Below are positions 29,525-37,840 of a DNA stretch of 64,000 nucleotides, piece after piece (positions within the stretch are counted from its first letter, which is position 1; every line of letters begins with the position of its first letter). Source of the stretch: Bacteroidota bacterium (lineage in GTDB: Bacteria > Bacteroidota > Bacteroidia > B-17B0 > Aurantibacillaceae); contig JAAFIQ010000016.1 of assembly GCA_013298715.1 (NCBI GenBank), forward strand, positions 24,407 through 88,406, read 5' to 3'. A program made the translations under genes and the position numbers. Below the pieces are notes generated by a model. That model worked only from the letters and a program-made list of their open reading frames with translations, ran no database searches and was not told the DNA's origin.

Positions 29525-29893
29525 TTAACTTGGTTTGTTCGTTTTTAAATACGAAATAATGTATTGCGTTAATTTAGTTTTCTCAGCAGCCGATAATTCT
29601 GCCTTAGGGCTCATGTCATCAATTTCATGGTACCATTTTTTTTCGCTGAATTTTACAATTTCAAAATTTTCGTGGCAGGTATTACATTTTGTAAAATAAA
29701 TTAATTGTCCGGCTTTTAATTCCTCTATTGTTGATTGTGCCCAAATAGTTTTTGCGGTAGTAAGTTCTTTATCTGTAGGTACCATTTTGGTAAGGTTGGT
29801 GGCAGATGATGTAGCACTCGCTGTTGTTAATTTTTTTGATTTACAAGCCAAAACGAAAGCCAAAATTGATAAAGCCAATAGTATTTTTTTCAT
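29525..29893 (-). CDS. Cytochrome c-type heme lipoprotein
   Basis: A 122-aa lipoprotein with lipobox LAFVLAC at Cys17, followed by a Lys/Ser/Thr-rich tether. It has one heme c attachment motif, CNTCH, and a likely Met ligand in DDMSPKA, so it should be a small monoheme cytochrome tethered in the periplasm for electron transfer. Lies 16 nt after the YfiT-type gene and 7 nt before ruvX. No partner oxidase or dehydrogenase gene is nearby. Confidence 0.8.
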   Translation of the reverse strand: MKKILLALSILAFVLACKSKKLTTASATSSATNLTKMVPTDKELTTAKTIWAQSTIEELKAGQLIYFTKCNTCHENFEIVKFSEKKWYHEIDDMSPKAELSAAEKTKLTQYIISYLKTNKPS

Positions 29894-29909
29894 GAACTAA
29901 ATGTAAGAA

Positions 29910-30446
29910 TTATTTTTGTTTAGCAATTTTAATATGTGCCAAATGATGCAAACAATGCCAGCTATACAGACCTAAAAAATCAAATAGTTTAAATTCTTTT
30001 TGGTATTGCGGATGAAGGTAACTTTTATGAAAATCCGTCTCACTCATTGAGTTAAATAGGGTTGTTAAGCGTTTATGCACACCATTTATTATTTGCAAAC
30101 TTGATTCAATGGGTTCATTCACGGTATCTGCCAATTCTGCAAACAATTGTTCGGGGTATGGTTTTATTGTTGGTTCATCTTCTGTTAATGCCAACTTTAA
30201 CCGAATCAATCCATTCATATGGCTATCGGCGCAATGGTGTGCTACTTGCATAATATTCCAGCCATTTGGGCGATACGTTTTTTTTAAATCGTTTTCGCTC
30301 AAATCTTTTGTTTCATTTAAAATCAATTCATAAAAATTTGAAATAATTTTAATTTCATTTTCTACTTTTTGTTTATCAAAAACTAGAGTGGCTTTATAGT
30401 CGCCAATGGGGTAGCGTAGTTTATCGGTATCGTTGGTGGTGTGCAT
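29910..30446 (-). CDS. DinB/YfiT-like metal-dependent transferase (bacillithiol transferase type)
   Basis: A 178-aa four-helix-bundle protein. The YfiT signature is clear: RYPIGDY near the N-terminus, QVAHHCADSHMN (metal-binding His residues) and SWHCLHHLAHI at the C-terminus. Related proteins bind Ni or Zn and add thiol cofactors such as bacillithiol to electrophiles. Whether this organism makes bacillithiol cannot be told from the window. First gene of a probable three-gene transcript ending in ruvX. Confidence 0.85.
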   Translation of the reverse strand: MHTTNDTDKLRYPIGDYKATLVFDKQKVENEIKIISNFYELILNETKDLSENDLKKTYRPNGWNIMQVAHHCADSHMNGLIRLKLALTEDEPTIKPYPEQLFAELADTVNEPIESSLQIINGVHKRLTTLFNSMSETDFHKSYLHPQYQKEFKLFDFLGLYSWHCLHHLAHIKIAKQK

Positions 30447-30466
30447 GGTATAGTTTCAGTAATTAG

Positions 30467-30856
30467 TTAATTTAGCAAATGGTTGTTATGATGTTTCTCT
30501 TGATTTAGAATGTAATTTGCAACGTTATCAATTTGACTTCTCGAATAAGAAAAAGCACCGAACCCCTCCTGCCAACTGAATTTACCTTTAATCCAATTTT
30601 GCTCATTAATAAATTTAGAGGATCCCGCTTTGATATCGCGAACTAAATCAGAAATCGAAACGGAAGGTTTTATACTTACTAATAAATGTATGTGATCGGG
30701 CATACAAAAAATACTTAATAATTTTTGTTCCCTATTTTTTATAATGCCTGTTATAAATTTGTGCAACTCTTCACGATTATTTTTTGAAATCAAACTTTGT
30801 CGACCTTTTACGGCAAAAACAATTTGGATGTATAATTGCGTGTATGTGTTTGGCAT
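30467..30856 (-). CDS. IS200/IS605-like HUH transposase (REP-associated type), C-terminally short
   Basis: A 129-aa Y1 single-strand transposase. The HUH pair is His55 and His57 in MPDHIHLLV, and the likely nucleophile Tyr115 is in NVANYILNQE. The core (KFSWQEGFGAFSYS) is intact. Bacteroidetes relatives I know run about 20-25 residues further; here a stop follows NQEKHHNNHLLN, so the final helix may be missing. A REP-like composite palindrome (30862-30930) begins 6 bp upstream of the start, and related repeats fill 32.7-33.3 kb. That arrangement fits a REP-associated tyrosine transposase and its repeats. Confidence 0.85.
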   Translation of the reverse strand: MPNTYTQLYIQIVFAVKGRQSLISKNNREELHKFITGIIKNREQKLLSIFCMPDHIHLLVSIKPSVSISDLVRDIKAGSSKFINEQNWIKGKFSWQEGFGAFSYSRSQIDNVANYILNQEKHHNNHLLN

Positions 30857-30861
30857 TTTAC

Positions 30862-30930
30862 GGGTCGCTCCTATGGAGCTCGTTTTATGGCACTTTACTA
30901 TTCTAAATACAGTTAGACCCTATGGGACTA
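30862..30930. repeat. Composite REP-like palindrome pair beside the HUH transposase
   Basis: Two short palindromes 35 bp apart: gctcctatggagc (30867-30879) and tagaccctatgggacta (30914-30930, one internal mismatch). A 69-bp relative with the same order and spacing is at 32722-32790. Such BIME-like pairs are the typical substrates of REP-associated HUH transposases. Confidence 0.75.
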
Positions 30931-31355
30931 TTTTAAATAAAAAATAGTTGATTTAATTATTGCTATTTACTTAAAGTTGAACATGTTCATGCAAACTTAA
31001 AAAAATTTGGAGGCAAATCAAAATATTAAAGTTTCCTTCCTCTGTGATAAATTTATTAATTTGTTTTTTTATCAAGCCCTGTTATTTGTTTAAAAATTGA
31101 TTTAATTTTTTGGTTATACCATTTGTAATAGTTCATGAGTTCAAACATTCGAAATAATTATTTATTTGGACAACGAAAAAAAACTTGAATTTCTATTAAA
31201 TACTAAGGATTTTTTGAGGAAGTATATATGAATTAAGGCTTTTGAAGGCTCTAGCTGTTCTTTACAATGTTATAGTTAAACATTTGAGGGCTAACATGTA
31301 AAAATTCGCCTAACTAATGATAGGTTCTTGTTGGCCGCACACTGATGCACCTCGT
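30931..31355. other. Gene-free AT-rich stretch
   Basis: About 425 bp with no convincing open frame or strong repeat. It contains the 10-bp palindrome gaacatgttc and nothing else recognised. Confidence 0.4.
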
Positions 31356-31832
31356 TTAAGTTTCTGCGGTTATGGAACTTAACTCTTTTGTCTTTTTATT
31401 TTTTATTGCTAATAATTTTTTTTTAAGTTCATTGTAATCAATGTCATAATTACTTGCGTCAAGAATAATGTCGTCAGCGCCTGAAAAAACAAATCTAATA
31501 TATTTGCGTGGGCTACGTCGTCCAAGAGGAATTTCGCTGAATGTCTCAATTAATGTAATATCTTCTAAATGAAATGTACCATGTTTTCTTATTGTAACAG
31601 AGTCGGCCGTCGCTGTCAATACGTAAACTTCATCATAACGCTTGAGTTGGTTCACGAAAAATATCCCGAAAATAGAATAGATTAAAAAAGTTATTACTAT
31701 TGATATAATGAAATTATCGTTGAGAGAAGTAACAAGCAAAAAAAAGATGATTGGAAAAATACAAAATGCGACAATTATGATCATTACGAAACTTGTATCT
31801 TTTACCGTTAATATGTTTTCTGACTTTTTCAT
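31356..31832 (-). CDS. Two-TM membrane protein, orphan
   Basis: A 158-aa protein with two membrane helices (about residues 15-35 and 40-60) followed by a soluble C-terminal domain of about 95 residues with alternating strands (YVLTATADSVTIRKHG, YIRFVFSG). The layout is like small PH-like membrane proteins, but no family can be named. It sits downstream of a long palindromic element (31861-32106), in the same direction as the gene on the other side. This makes it look like one unit of an accessory array. Confidence 0.55.
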   Translation of the reverse strand: MKKSENILTVKDTSFVMIIIVAFCIFPIIFFLLVTSLNDNFIISIVITFLIYSIFGIFFVNQLKRYDEVYVLTATADSVTIRKHGTFHLEDITLIETFSEIPLGRRSPRKYIRFVFSGADDIILDASNYDIDYNELKKKLLAIKNKKTKELSSITAET

Positions 31833-31860
31833 GATTTTTTGCTAAACGGTAAACCTTGTC

Positions 31861-32106
31861 CGCCACTTGCGTATAACGGTTTGCAAGCAGGTGTAGGCAC
31901 CATTTTGAAAATTTATGTGTCTACTTGCACCAAACATATTTACGAAGATACATGTTTTTTTAGCAAGGCAAAAGTGCAGTGCAGTTTTGAGAGAGGTTGC
32001 ACGCAAACAAAATAAAAAACGGTCTGACTGAAGAGAAGGCAAAAATGTAAGCCGAAGCCCATGTTGTCCCGCTGCTTGAGCTTGCTTGCTGTTAGAACAA
32101 GTGGCG
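31861..32106. repeat. Long imperfect palindromic element between two orphan genes
   Basis: The ends are inverted repeats of each other: cgccacttg..taac..gcaagc on the left (31861-31888) and its complement gcttgc..gtta..caagtggcg on the right (32080-32106). The two orphan genes lie just outside. Inside, gtaggcac (31894 region) and gtgtctac (31916 region) form a further hairpin. The two-sided symmetry with TAAC/GTTA near the ends recalls integron attC sites, but at about 246 bp it is longer than usual and the R-box consensus is imperfect. The one open frame inside (31842-32042, minus) has no protein-like features. Confidence 0.55.
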
Positions 32107-32143
32107 AAGATAATATATTATTCTTAACAGGTCTCTGCCGAAA

Positions 32144-32614
32144 CTACTCTTTTATCAGCGAGGGATAATATTTTTTAATATTTATTTTATTTTTAAGAGA
32201 AAACTTTATAATTATATCTTCGTAGCTTGTCGAGTAGCCCATTTCAAGGCCTTCTAGAAGTTCGATGAGAGTCGTCTTGTAACTTTTTGCACTATTTTTT
32301 TGTAAATATCTGTCTAACTCTTTAATCGCTAGTTTGTATTTACGTAGTTTTACAAGTTCAATATATGCACACATTGAGGAGATCTCGTCTTCTGGATAAA
32401 AAATTGTAGACTTTTTAAAAAATTTATATGCGTTTTTATGGTCTTTATGACGTCTAAAATACTGTCCATTTTTTAAATAAAAGAAACGGTCTTTTTTGAT
32501 AGAATTGTCCGAAAACGTTTTTAGAGCGAGTTTTATCGCTTCTGTATAATTATTTTTTGACCAAAGCAAAAGAAGCCTGTCGTTTATTACAGAAATATTT
32601 TTTTCAGTAGTCAT
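32144..32614 (-). CDS. Small TPR-like orphan protein
   Basis: A 156-aa, Lys- and Tyr-rich, all-helical protein. Helix pairs with TPR-like spacing are visible (NYTEAIKLALKTF, DHKNAYKFFKKSTIFYP, KYKLAIKELDRYLQ). No signal peptide. No family assigned. It lies between the REP-rich stretch and the palindromic element, on the same strand as the next orphan gene. Confidence 0.55.
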   Translation of the reverse strand: MTTEKNISVINDRLLLLWSKNNYTEAIKLALKTFSDNSIKKDRFFYLKNGQYFRRHKDHKNAYKFFKKSTIFYPEDEISSMCAYIELVKLRKYKLAIKELDRYLQKNSAKSYKTTLIELLEGLEMGYSTSYEDIIIKFSLKNKINIKKYYPSLIKE

Positions 32615-32721
32615 GCTGTCCTAAAGTTTAGAGTCCATTGCCATTGCTAATAACAAGTAGATTGAATTATATTTAACTTACGATAAACTTAATAAAATTT
32701 ATAAACTAATGAAGATTTTAC

Positions 32722-32790
32722 AGGTCACTCATATGGAGCTTAGCTTATTTATCTGTATTTTTCTATCTACGGTTAGTTCCTTCGGGACTA
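32722..32790. repeat. Second composite REP-like palindrome pair
   Basis: A 69-bp relative of 30862-30930; by hand 48 of 69 positions agree with no gaps. The palindromes are atatggagct-type (32731-32740) and tagttccttcgggacta (32774-32790). The second hairpin has different bases in its stem and loop but keeps pairing, with one G-T pair. Confidence 0.65.
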
Positions 32791-32918
32791 TATCTTATTA
32801 ATTTAAAATACAATTTTTAAATTTAATGATTATAATTCAATAAATATTTACCTACCAATATAGAAAACAGTTTTTTTCTTTCATCAGAGTGTATATTACA
32901 TTTTGTATTTACATTTCT

Positions 32919-32990
32919 TGCTCCCTAGGAGTAACCTCTTTTTTAAAAACAATACACGTCATTTTACTTCAAGCTCAATAGGAACGACCT
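32919..32990. repeat. Degenerate pair of REP-like units, 53-bp period
   Basis: Two diverged copies of the core gctccgtaggagcgacct lie in the same orientation, starting at 32919 (tgctccctaggagtaacct) and 32972 (agctcaataggaacgacct). The 53-bp distance equals the period of the better-kept array at 33098. Confidence 0.65.
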
Positions 32991-33097
32991 ATTTTAATTA
33001 AACTATTAATTTAAATTAAGTATAATTTTTATTTACAAAAGTATTTGTGTTCTTTAGTTTATTACAATGTAAATTTTAGTTTGTATTAACATTTTTT

Positions 33098-33277
33098 TGC
33101 TCCGTAGGAGCAACCTGTTTGTAAAAATCAATGCGCCTGGATTAACCTCGAGCTCCGTAGGAGCGACCTGTTTGTAAAAAACAATGCATCTCGTTTAACC
33201 TCGAGCTCCGTAGGAGCGACCTGTTTGTAAAAAACAATGCATCTCGTTTAACCTCGAGCTCCGTAGGAGCGACCTGT
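33098..33277. repeat. 53-bp tandem repeat array with REP-like palindromic core
   Basis: Units begin at 33098, 33151, 33204 and 33257, an exact 53-bp period. Units 2 and 3 are identical over all 53 bp, unit 1 differs at a few positions, and unit 4 stops after about 21 bp. Each unit starts with the palindrome ctccgtaggag followed by cgacctgt and an A-rich stretch. The array lies just past the 3' end of carB (33341). The whole unit repeats, so there are no unique spacers as in CRISPR. Confidence 0.85.
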
Positions 33278-33340
33278 CTTTGTTGTAAAATTATTTAAAA
33301 TTAATTGTAGTTATAACGTTTATAATCACTATCAAACATA

Positions 33341-36157
33341 TTACTTACTCAAATACAAATTTCGCTCACTGTACACATTTTGAAAATACTCATCGTACAA
33401 ATCTTCAATAAAATAAATGGCTTCGCCAGTACTCTTCATTTCTGGCCCAAGTTCTTTTTGTATTTCAGGGAATTTCTCATAACTGAATACAGGTACTTTT
33501 ATCGCATAACCTTTTTGTTTAGGCGCAAAATTAAAATCTTTAATTTTCTTTTCGCCTAACATTACTTTAGTGGCGTAATTTACATAAGGCTCATCATAAG
33601 CTTTAGCTATAAAAGGCACTGTACGGCTTGCTCGTGGGTTAGCTTCTATTATATAAACAACTTCATCTTTTATTGCAAATTGTATATTTAGTAAACCAAC
33701 CGTGTTTAAAGCCAAAGCAATGGTGCGTGTGTGTTGTTCCATTTGTTTAAGCACATTTTCACTTAAATCAAAAGGTGGTAAAACAGCATAACTATCGCCA
33801 CTGTGAATACCTGCTGGCTCAATATGCTCCATCATACCAATAATGTAAACATCTTCACCATCGCAAATACTATCACTTTCAGCTTCAATTGCACCTTCTA
33901 AAAAATGGTCTAATAAAACTTTGTTATCTGGTAAATCGTTTAATAATTTTACTACGTGTTGTTCTAACTCATCTTCGTTAATAACAATTTTCATACTTTG
34001 CCCGCCAAGTACATAACTAGGGCGCACCAATAAAGGAAATCCTAATTCTTTTGATAATGTAATTGCCTCCTCCGCGTCATTTATTACGCCAAACTTCGGG
34101 TAAGGGATATTATTCTCTTTTAGTAAGGTCGAAAAACTTCCTCTATCCTCAGCTAAATCCAACGATTTAAAATCGGTACCAATAATTTTTATACCATACT
34201 TCTCAAGCTTCTCTGCTAATTTTAAAGCAGTTTGTCCACCTAATTGCACAATCACACCTTCTGGCTGCTCGTGTTGAATAATATCATAAATATGTTCCCA
34301 AAAAACGGGTTCAAAATACAATTTATCTGCTGTGCTAAAATCGGTACTCACAGTCTCGGGGTTACAGTTAATCATTATAGTTTCGTAGCCACACTCTTTT
34401 GCAGCCAACACACCATGCACACAACTATAATCAAACTCTATCCCCTGCCCAATTCTATTTGGTCCGCTACCAAGTATTACAACTTTTTTCTTATCAGATC
34501 TTATACTTTCATTCTCCGTTTCAAATGTAGAATAATAATACGGTGTTTTAGCTTCAAATTCTGCTGCACAGGTATCTACTAATTTAAATGTGCGTTTAAT
34601 TCCCAATTCAATACGTTTTTTATAAACTTCACTTTCTAAACACTTTAAAACATGCGCTATTTGCCTATCCGCGTAGCCTTTTTGTTTTGCTTCGTATAAT
34701 AAATCTTTGCTTATATTTTGTAAAGTATGTTTACCAATTTCATTTTCTAAAGCAATTAATTGTTCTATTTGTTCTAAAAACCAAATATCAATTTTAGTAA
34801 GTTTTTGAATTGTTTTTATTGAGATGCCTAATTTCATGGCATCGTAAATCATAAATAATCGGTTCCAACTTGGGCGCTCTAAGGCTTGTAACAATTCTGC
34901 CTGATTTGTAATTTCTTTACCGTCAGCCCCCAAACCGTTACGTTTAATTTCTAAACTCTGACAAGCTTTTTGCAACGCCTCCTGAAAGCAACGGCCAATG
35001 CCCATTACCTCACCAACCGATTTCATTTGAAAACCTAATTCACGATTGCAACCTTTAAACTTATCAAAATTCCAACGAGGTATTTTTACAATAACATAAT
35101 CTAATGTAGGTTCAAAATAAGCTGAAGTTGATTTTGTAATTTGATTAATTAATTCATCTAAATGATAACCAATAGCCAATTTACTGGCAATGCGTGCAAT
35201 TGGATAACCAGTAGCTTTGCTTGCTAATGCTGATGAGCGAGATACACGTGGATTAATTTCAATTGCAATTATTTCTTCTTTATCATCGTTACTTACAGCA
35301 AATTGCACGTTACAACCACCTGCAAAATTACCAATACTACGCATCATTTTTATAGCCATGGTGCGCATGTTTTGATAGGTGCTATCACTCAACGTCATTG
35401 CTGGGGCTACTGTTATACTATCTCCAGTATGCACCCCCATTGGATCAAAATTCTCTATTGAACAAATAATGGCAACATTATCATTTTTATCACGTAATAA
35501 TTCTAATTCATATTCCTTCCAACCAAGCACAGCCTTATCAATCAATACTTCGTGTATTGGCGAAGTTTGTAAACCACGATTCAACAATGCATCAAAATTT
35601 TCTTTCTCATAAACCACACTTCCTCCGCTGCCTCCAAGAGTAAACGAAGGACGAATAACCAATGGAAAACCAAATTCCTGCGCTATACCTTTACCTTCTA
35701 AAAAACTCTTTGCAATTTTACTTGGCGCCATGCCTACGCCTATTTCATTCATTCTAATGCGAAATAAATCTCTATCTTCTGTAACCTTTATTGCATCTAT
35801 ATCTACACCTATCATTCGCACGTTGTATTTTTTCCAAATACCCATATCATGACACTTAAGCGCTAGATTTAAAGCCGTTTGTCCACCCATTGTTGGTAAA
35901 ACGGCATCAATATTTCTTTCTTCAAGGATTTTTACGATGGATTTAACTTCTAAAGGCAACAAATACACATTGTCGGCCGTTACCTTATCTGTCATAATTG
36001 TTGCAGGATTTGAATTTATTAAACTCACTTCAATGCCTTCTTCACGAAGACTTTTGGCGGCTTGAGAGCCAGAGTAATCAAACTCACAGGCTTGCCCAAT
36101 TACAATAGGCCCCGAACCAATAATTAAAACGTGTTTTATAGATGTATCTTTTGGCAT
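33341..36157 (-). CDS. carB: Carbamoyl-phosphate synthase large subunit, lacking the C-terminal allosteric domain
   Basis: A 938-aa enzyme that makes carbamoyl phosphate from bicarbonate, glutamine-derived ammonia and two ATP for pyrimidine and arginine synthesis. Both ATP-grasp halves are present: the first begins VLIIGSGPIVIGQACEFDYSG and the second KVVILGSGPNRIGQGIEFDYS. The second half ends at GPEMKSTGEAIYFIEDL, then stops 20 residues later. The MGS-like domain that binds UMP and ornithine in E. coli CarB (about 1073 aa) is missing. Short CarB proteins of this size are known in Bacteroidetes, so this is probably a lineage trait and not a fresh truncation. carA is not adjacent. Confidence 0.95.
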   Translation of the reverse strand: MPKDTSIKHVLIIGSGPIVIGQACEFDYSGSQAAKSLREEGIEVSLINSNPATIMTDKVTADNVYLLPLEVKSIVKILEERNIDAVLPTMGGQTALNLALKCHDMGIWKKYNVRMIGVDIDAIKVTEDRDLFRIRMNEIGVGMAPSKIAKSFLEGKGIAQEFGFPLVIRPSFTLGGSGGSVVYEKENFDALLNRGLQTSPIHEVLIDKAVLGWKEYELELLRDKNDNVAIICSIENFDPMGVHTGDSITVAPAMTLSDSTYQNMRTMAIKMMRSIGNFAGGCNVQFAVSNDDKEEIIAIEINPRVSRSSALASKATGYPIARIASKLAIGYHLDELINQITKSTSAYFEPTLDYVIVKIPRWNFDKFKGCNRELGFQMKSVGEVMGIGRCFQEALQKACQSLEIKRNGLGADGKEITNQAELLQALERPSWNRLFMIYDAMKLGISIKTIQKLTKIDIWFLEQIEQLIALENEIGKHTLQNISKDLLYEAKQKGYADRQIAHVLKCLESEVYKKRIELGIKRTFKLVDTCAAEFEAKTPYYYSTFETENESIRSDKKKVVILGSGPNRIGQGIEFDYSCVHGVLAAKECGYETIMINCNPETVSTDFSTADKLYFEPVFWEHIYDIIQHEQPEGVIVQLGGQTALKLAEKLEKYGIKIIGTDFKSLDLAEDRGSFSTLLKENNIPYPKFGVINDAEEAITLSKELGFPLLVRPSYVLGGQSMKIVINEDELEQHVVKLLNDLPDNKVLLDHFLEGAIEAESDSICDGEDVYIIGMMEHIEPAGIHSGDSYAVLPPFDLSENVLKQMEQHTRTIALALNTVGLLNIQFAIKDEVVYIIEANPRASRTVPFIAKAYDEPYVNYATKVMLGEKKIKDFNFAPKQKGYAIKVPVFSYEKFPEIQKELGPEMKSTGEAIYFIEDLYDEYFQNVYSERNLYLSK

Positions 36158-36265
36158 AATTTTTATTTAATTGTTGTGTTTTGTTTATTGAATGCGCGTC
36201 AAAAAAACAAACTTGGTAAAGATAACGGCTTAATTAAAATTTAATAAAATAAGATATTAATAAAT

Positions 36266-36273
36266 TACCTTTG
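36266..36273 (+). promoter_or_regulatory. Candidate -7 element before the DUF4834 gene
   Basis: TACCTTTG fits TAnnTTTG exactly and lies 56 bp before the ATG at 36330. No TTG was found at the usual distance upstream. Confidence 0.45.
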
Positions 36274-36329
36274 TTATTGACAAACCTTAACAAAACGTAA
36301 ATCAAAAAATTGTAACTTTACAAATTATT

Positions 36330-36542
36330 ATGAGAGACGTAATCTGGACTGTAATTGTAATTTGGTTAATTTATAAACTGGTCGATTTTTTCAAGAACAG
36401 TTCTGCTAAAAAATCTTACAACTATCACTCGCAAACCAATACACAAACAAATAATTATTCAACTCCTTCAAACAAAAAAGATGCCATTAGAAAAGGCGCA
36501 GATAACGAAGGTGAATATGTAGATTACGAAGAAATTAAATAG
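36330..36542 (+). CDS. DUF4834 family small membrane protein
   Basis: A 70-aa protein with one N-terminal membrane helix (MRDVIWTVIVIWLIYKLVDFF) and a soluble Asn/Thr/Lys-rich tail ending in GEYVDYEEIK. It matches the Bacteroidetes-specific DUF4834 family, of unknown function. Its stop codon directly abuts the TTG start of the SpoIIE-type phosphatase gene, so the two form a coupled pair. Confidence 0.75.
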   Translation: MRDVIWTVIVIWLIYKLVDFFKNSSAKKSYNYHSQTNTQTNNYSTPSNKKDAIRKGADNEGEYVDYEEIK

Positions 36543-37784
36543 TTGCTTTTGGAAAACGAATCTAAAATAACGCAACAAAAAAAAACGCAAGGTGTAAAAC
36601 TAAACGCCTTACTTGAAGTTACAAAAGCTATAAATAGCAATATATCTACCTCTCAATTATTGGATATTTATCAAGAAATTCTTGAAAACCGACTTGGTGT
36701 TGGAAAACTTATCCTCTTTAGTTTTGATGAAGAGTGGAAATGTGTTTTGAAATATGGAGTAACTGCTGACTTTAATCATTTAACATTTGATACTGAACTC
36801 TTAAGCATTAATGAAATTGAAACAATTGCCTTCTCTAGCGGAGAATTAAGTAAGAGCTTTGAAATTGTAATTCCTGTTTTTCATAAACAAACACCTTTGG
36901 CTTACGTATTGTTGGGCGACGTAAACCAACAAAAAGTAGAATTAAGCGCTGCAATAAAACATTTACCATTTATTCAAACCCTTACAAATATTATAATTGT
37001 AGCAATAGAAAATAAGAAACTTTACAAAGACAATATCAACCGCGCACAAATAAAAAAAGAATTAGAACTAGCTCAGAACATGCAGCAAATGTTGTTTCCG
37101 AGCAAATTACCAAACAACGATTTGTTGCAGGCTGCAGCACACTATCTGCCTCATCAGCAAGTTGGCGGCGATTATTACGATTTTATTCAACTTAATAATC
37201 ACGAATTTATTTTTTGTATTGCAGATGTAAGCGGTAAAGGCGTTGCTGCGGCACTTTTAATGAGTAACATACAAGCAACTTTGCATAGCCTCATAAATTA
37301 CACCCATAATTTAAAAGATATAGTTTTAGAAATTAATAAACGCGTTTTAACCAACGCAAAACAAGAAAAATTTTTATCACTTTTTATAGCAAAATTGAAT
37401 ACCAAAAGCCAACAACTCACTTATATAAATGCTGGCCACAATGCACCTATTTTTTATTACGAAAAAAAGTTTTCAGAGTTAAACAAAGGTTGTTCTTTGC
37501 TTGGTATTACAGAAAACTTAATGAACATTGATGTAGAAATAATTAATTACGCATCAGAATTTACACTGCTTTGCTTTACAGATGGATTAACAGACATAGA
37601 AAACAATACTCAGCAGACTATTGACTTTACAAGACTCACCGAAATTATAACCAACAACGCCAAAACCTCTCCCGAATTTATAAATAAAGCCATCGTTTTT
37701 TATGCCCAAGAGTTTAAAGGTGAAATGGAATATCCTGATGATATTGCGTTATTAACCCTAAAAGTTAACGATTTAGGCTTTTAA
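36543..37784 (+). CDS. GAF-like domain plus SpoIIE/RsbU-type PP2C serine phosphatase
   Basis: A 413-aa protein whose N-terminal 160 residues look like a GAF sensory domain. A helical linker (KKELELAQNMQQMLFPS, the typical RsbU start) leads into the phosphatase. Metal-binding and fold motifs are seen in GGDYYDFI, IADVSGKGVAAALLMSN, NAGHNAPIFY and CFTDGLTDIEN. Relatives dephosphorylate anti-sigma-factor antagonists or control surface processes, but no partner is nearby. The start is TTG at 36543, immediately after the upstream stop; a second TTG two codons later is equally possible. No ATG occurs before the catalytic linker. Confidence 0.85.
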   Translation: MLLENESKITQQKKTQGVKLNALLEVTKAINSNISTSQLLDIYQEILENRLGVGKLILFSFDEEWKCVLKYGVTADFNHLTFDTELLSINEIETIAFSSGELSKSFEIVIPVFHKQTPLAYVLLGDVNQQKVELSAAIKHLPFIQTLTNIIIVAIENKKLYKDNINRAQIKKELELAQNMQQMLFPSKLPNNDLLQAAAHYLPHQQVGGDYYDFIQLNNHEFIFCIADVSGKGVAAALLMSNIQATLHSLINYTHNLKDIVLEINKRVLTNAKQEKFLSLFIAKLNTKSQQLTYINAGHNAPIFYYEKKFSELNKGCSLLGITENLMNIDVEIINYASEFTLLCFTDGLTDIENNTQQTIDFTRLTEIITNNAKTSPEFINKAIVFYAQEFKGEMEYPDDIALLTLKVNDLGF

Positions 37785-37801
37785 TTTATAAAACATTCTT
37801 T

Positions 37802-37809
37802 TATATTTG
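37802..37809 (+). promoter_or_regulatory. Candidate -7 element of the RidA gene
   Basis: TATATTTG fits TAnnTTTG exactly, 31 bp before the ATG. No upstream TTG at standard spacing. Confidence 0.45.
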
Positions 37810-37840
37810 TTTCCAGAGTTATTTTTAAACCAAATTTAAA

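Noticed and set aside
31842..32042. Small protein gene inside the palindromic element
   Set aside because: It lies within the inverted-repeat element and reads as low-plausibility sequence; composition follows the repeat.
33098..33277. CRISPR array, suggested by the regular 53-bp spacing
   Set aside because: The whole unit repeats, including the part between cores, and there are no unique spacers and no cas genes.
33341..33400. carB as a frameshifted or truncated pseudogene
   Set aside because: The protein ends cleanly after the second half and short CarB proteins are known in Bacteroidetes.
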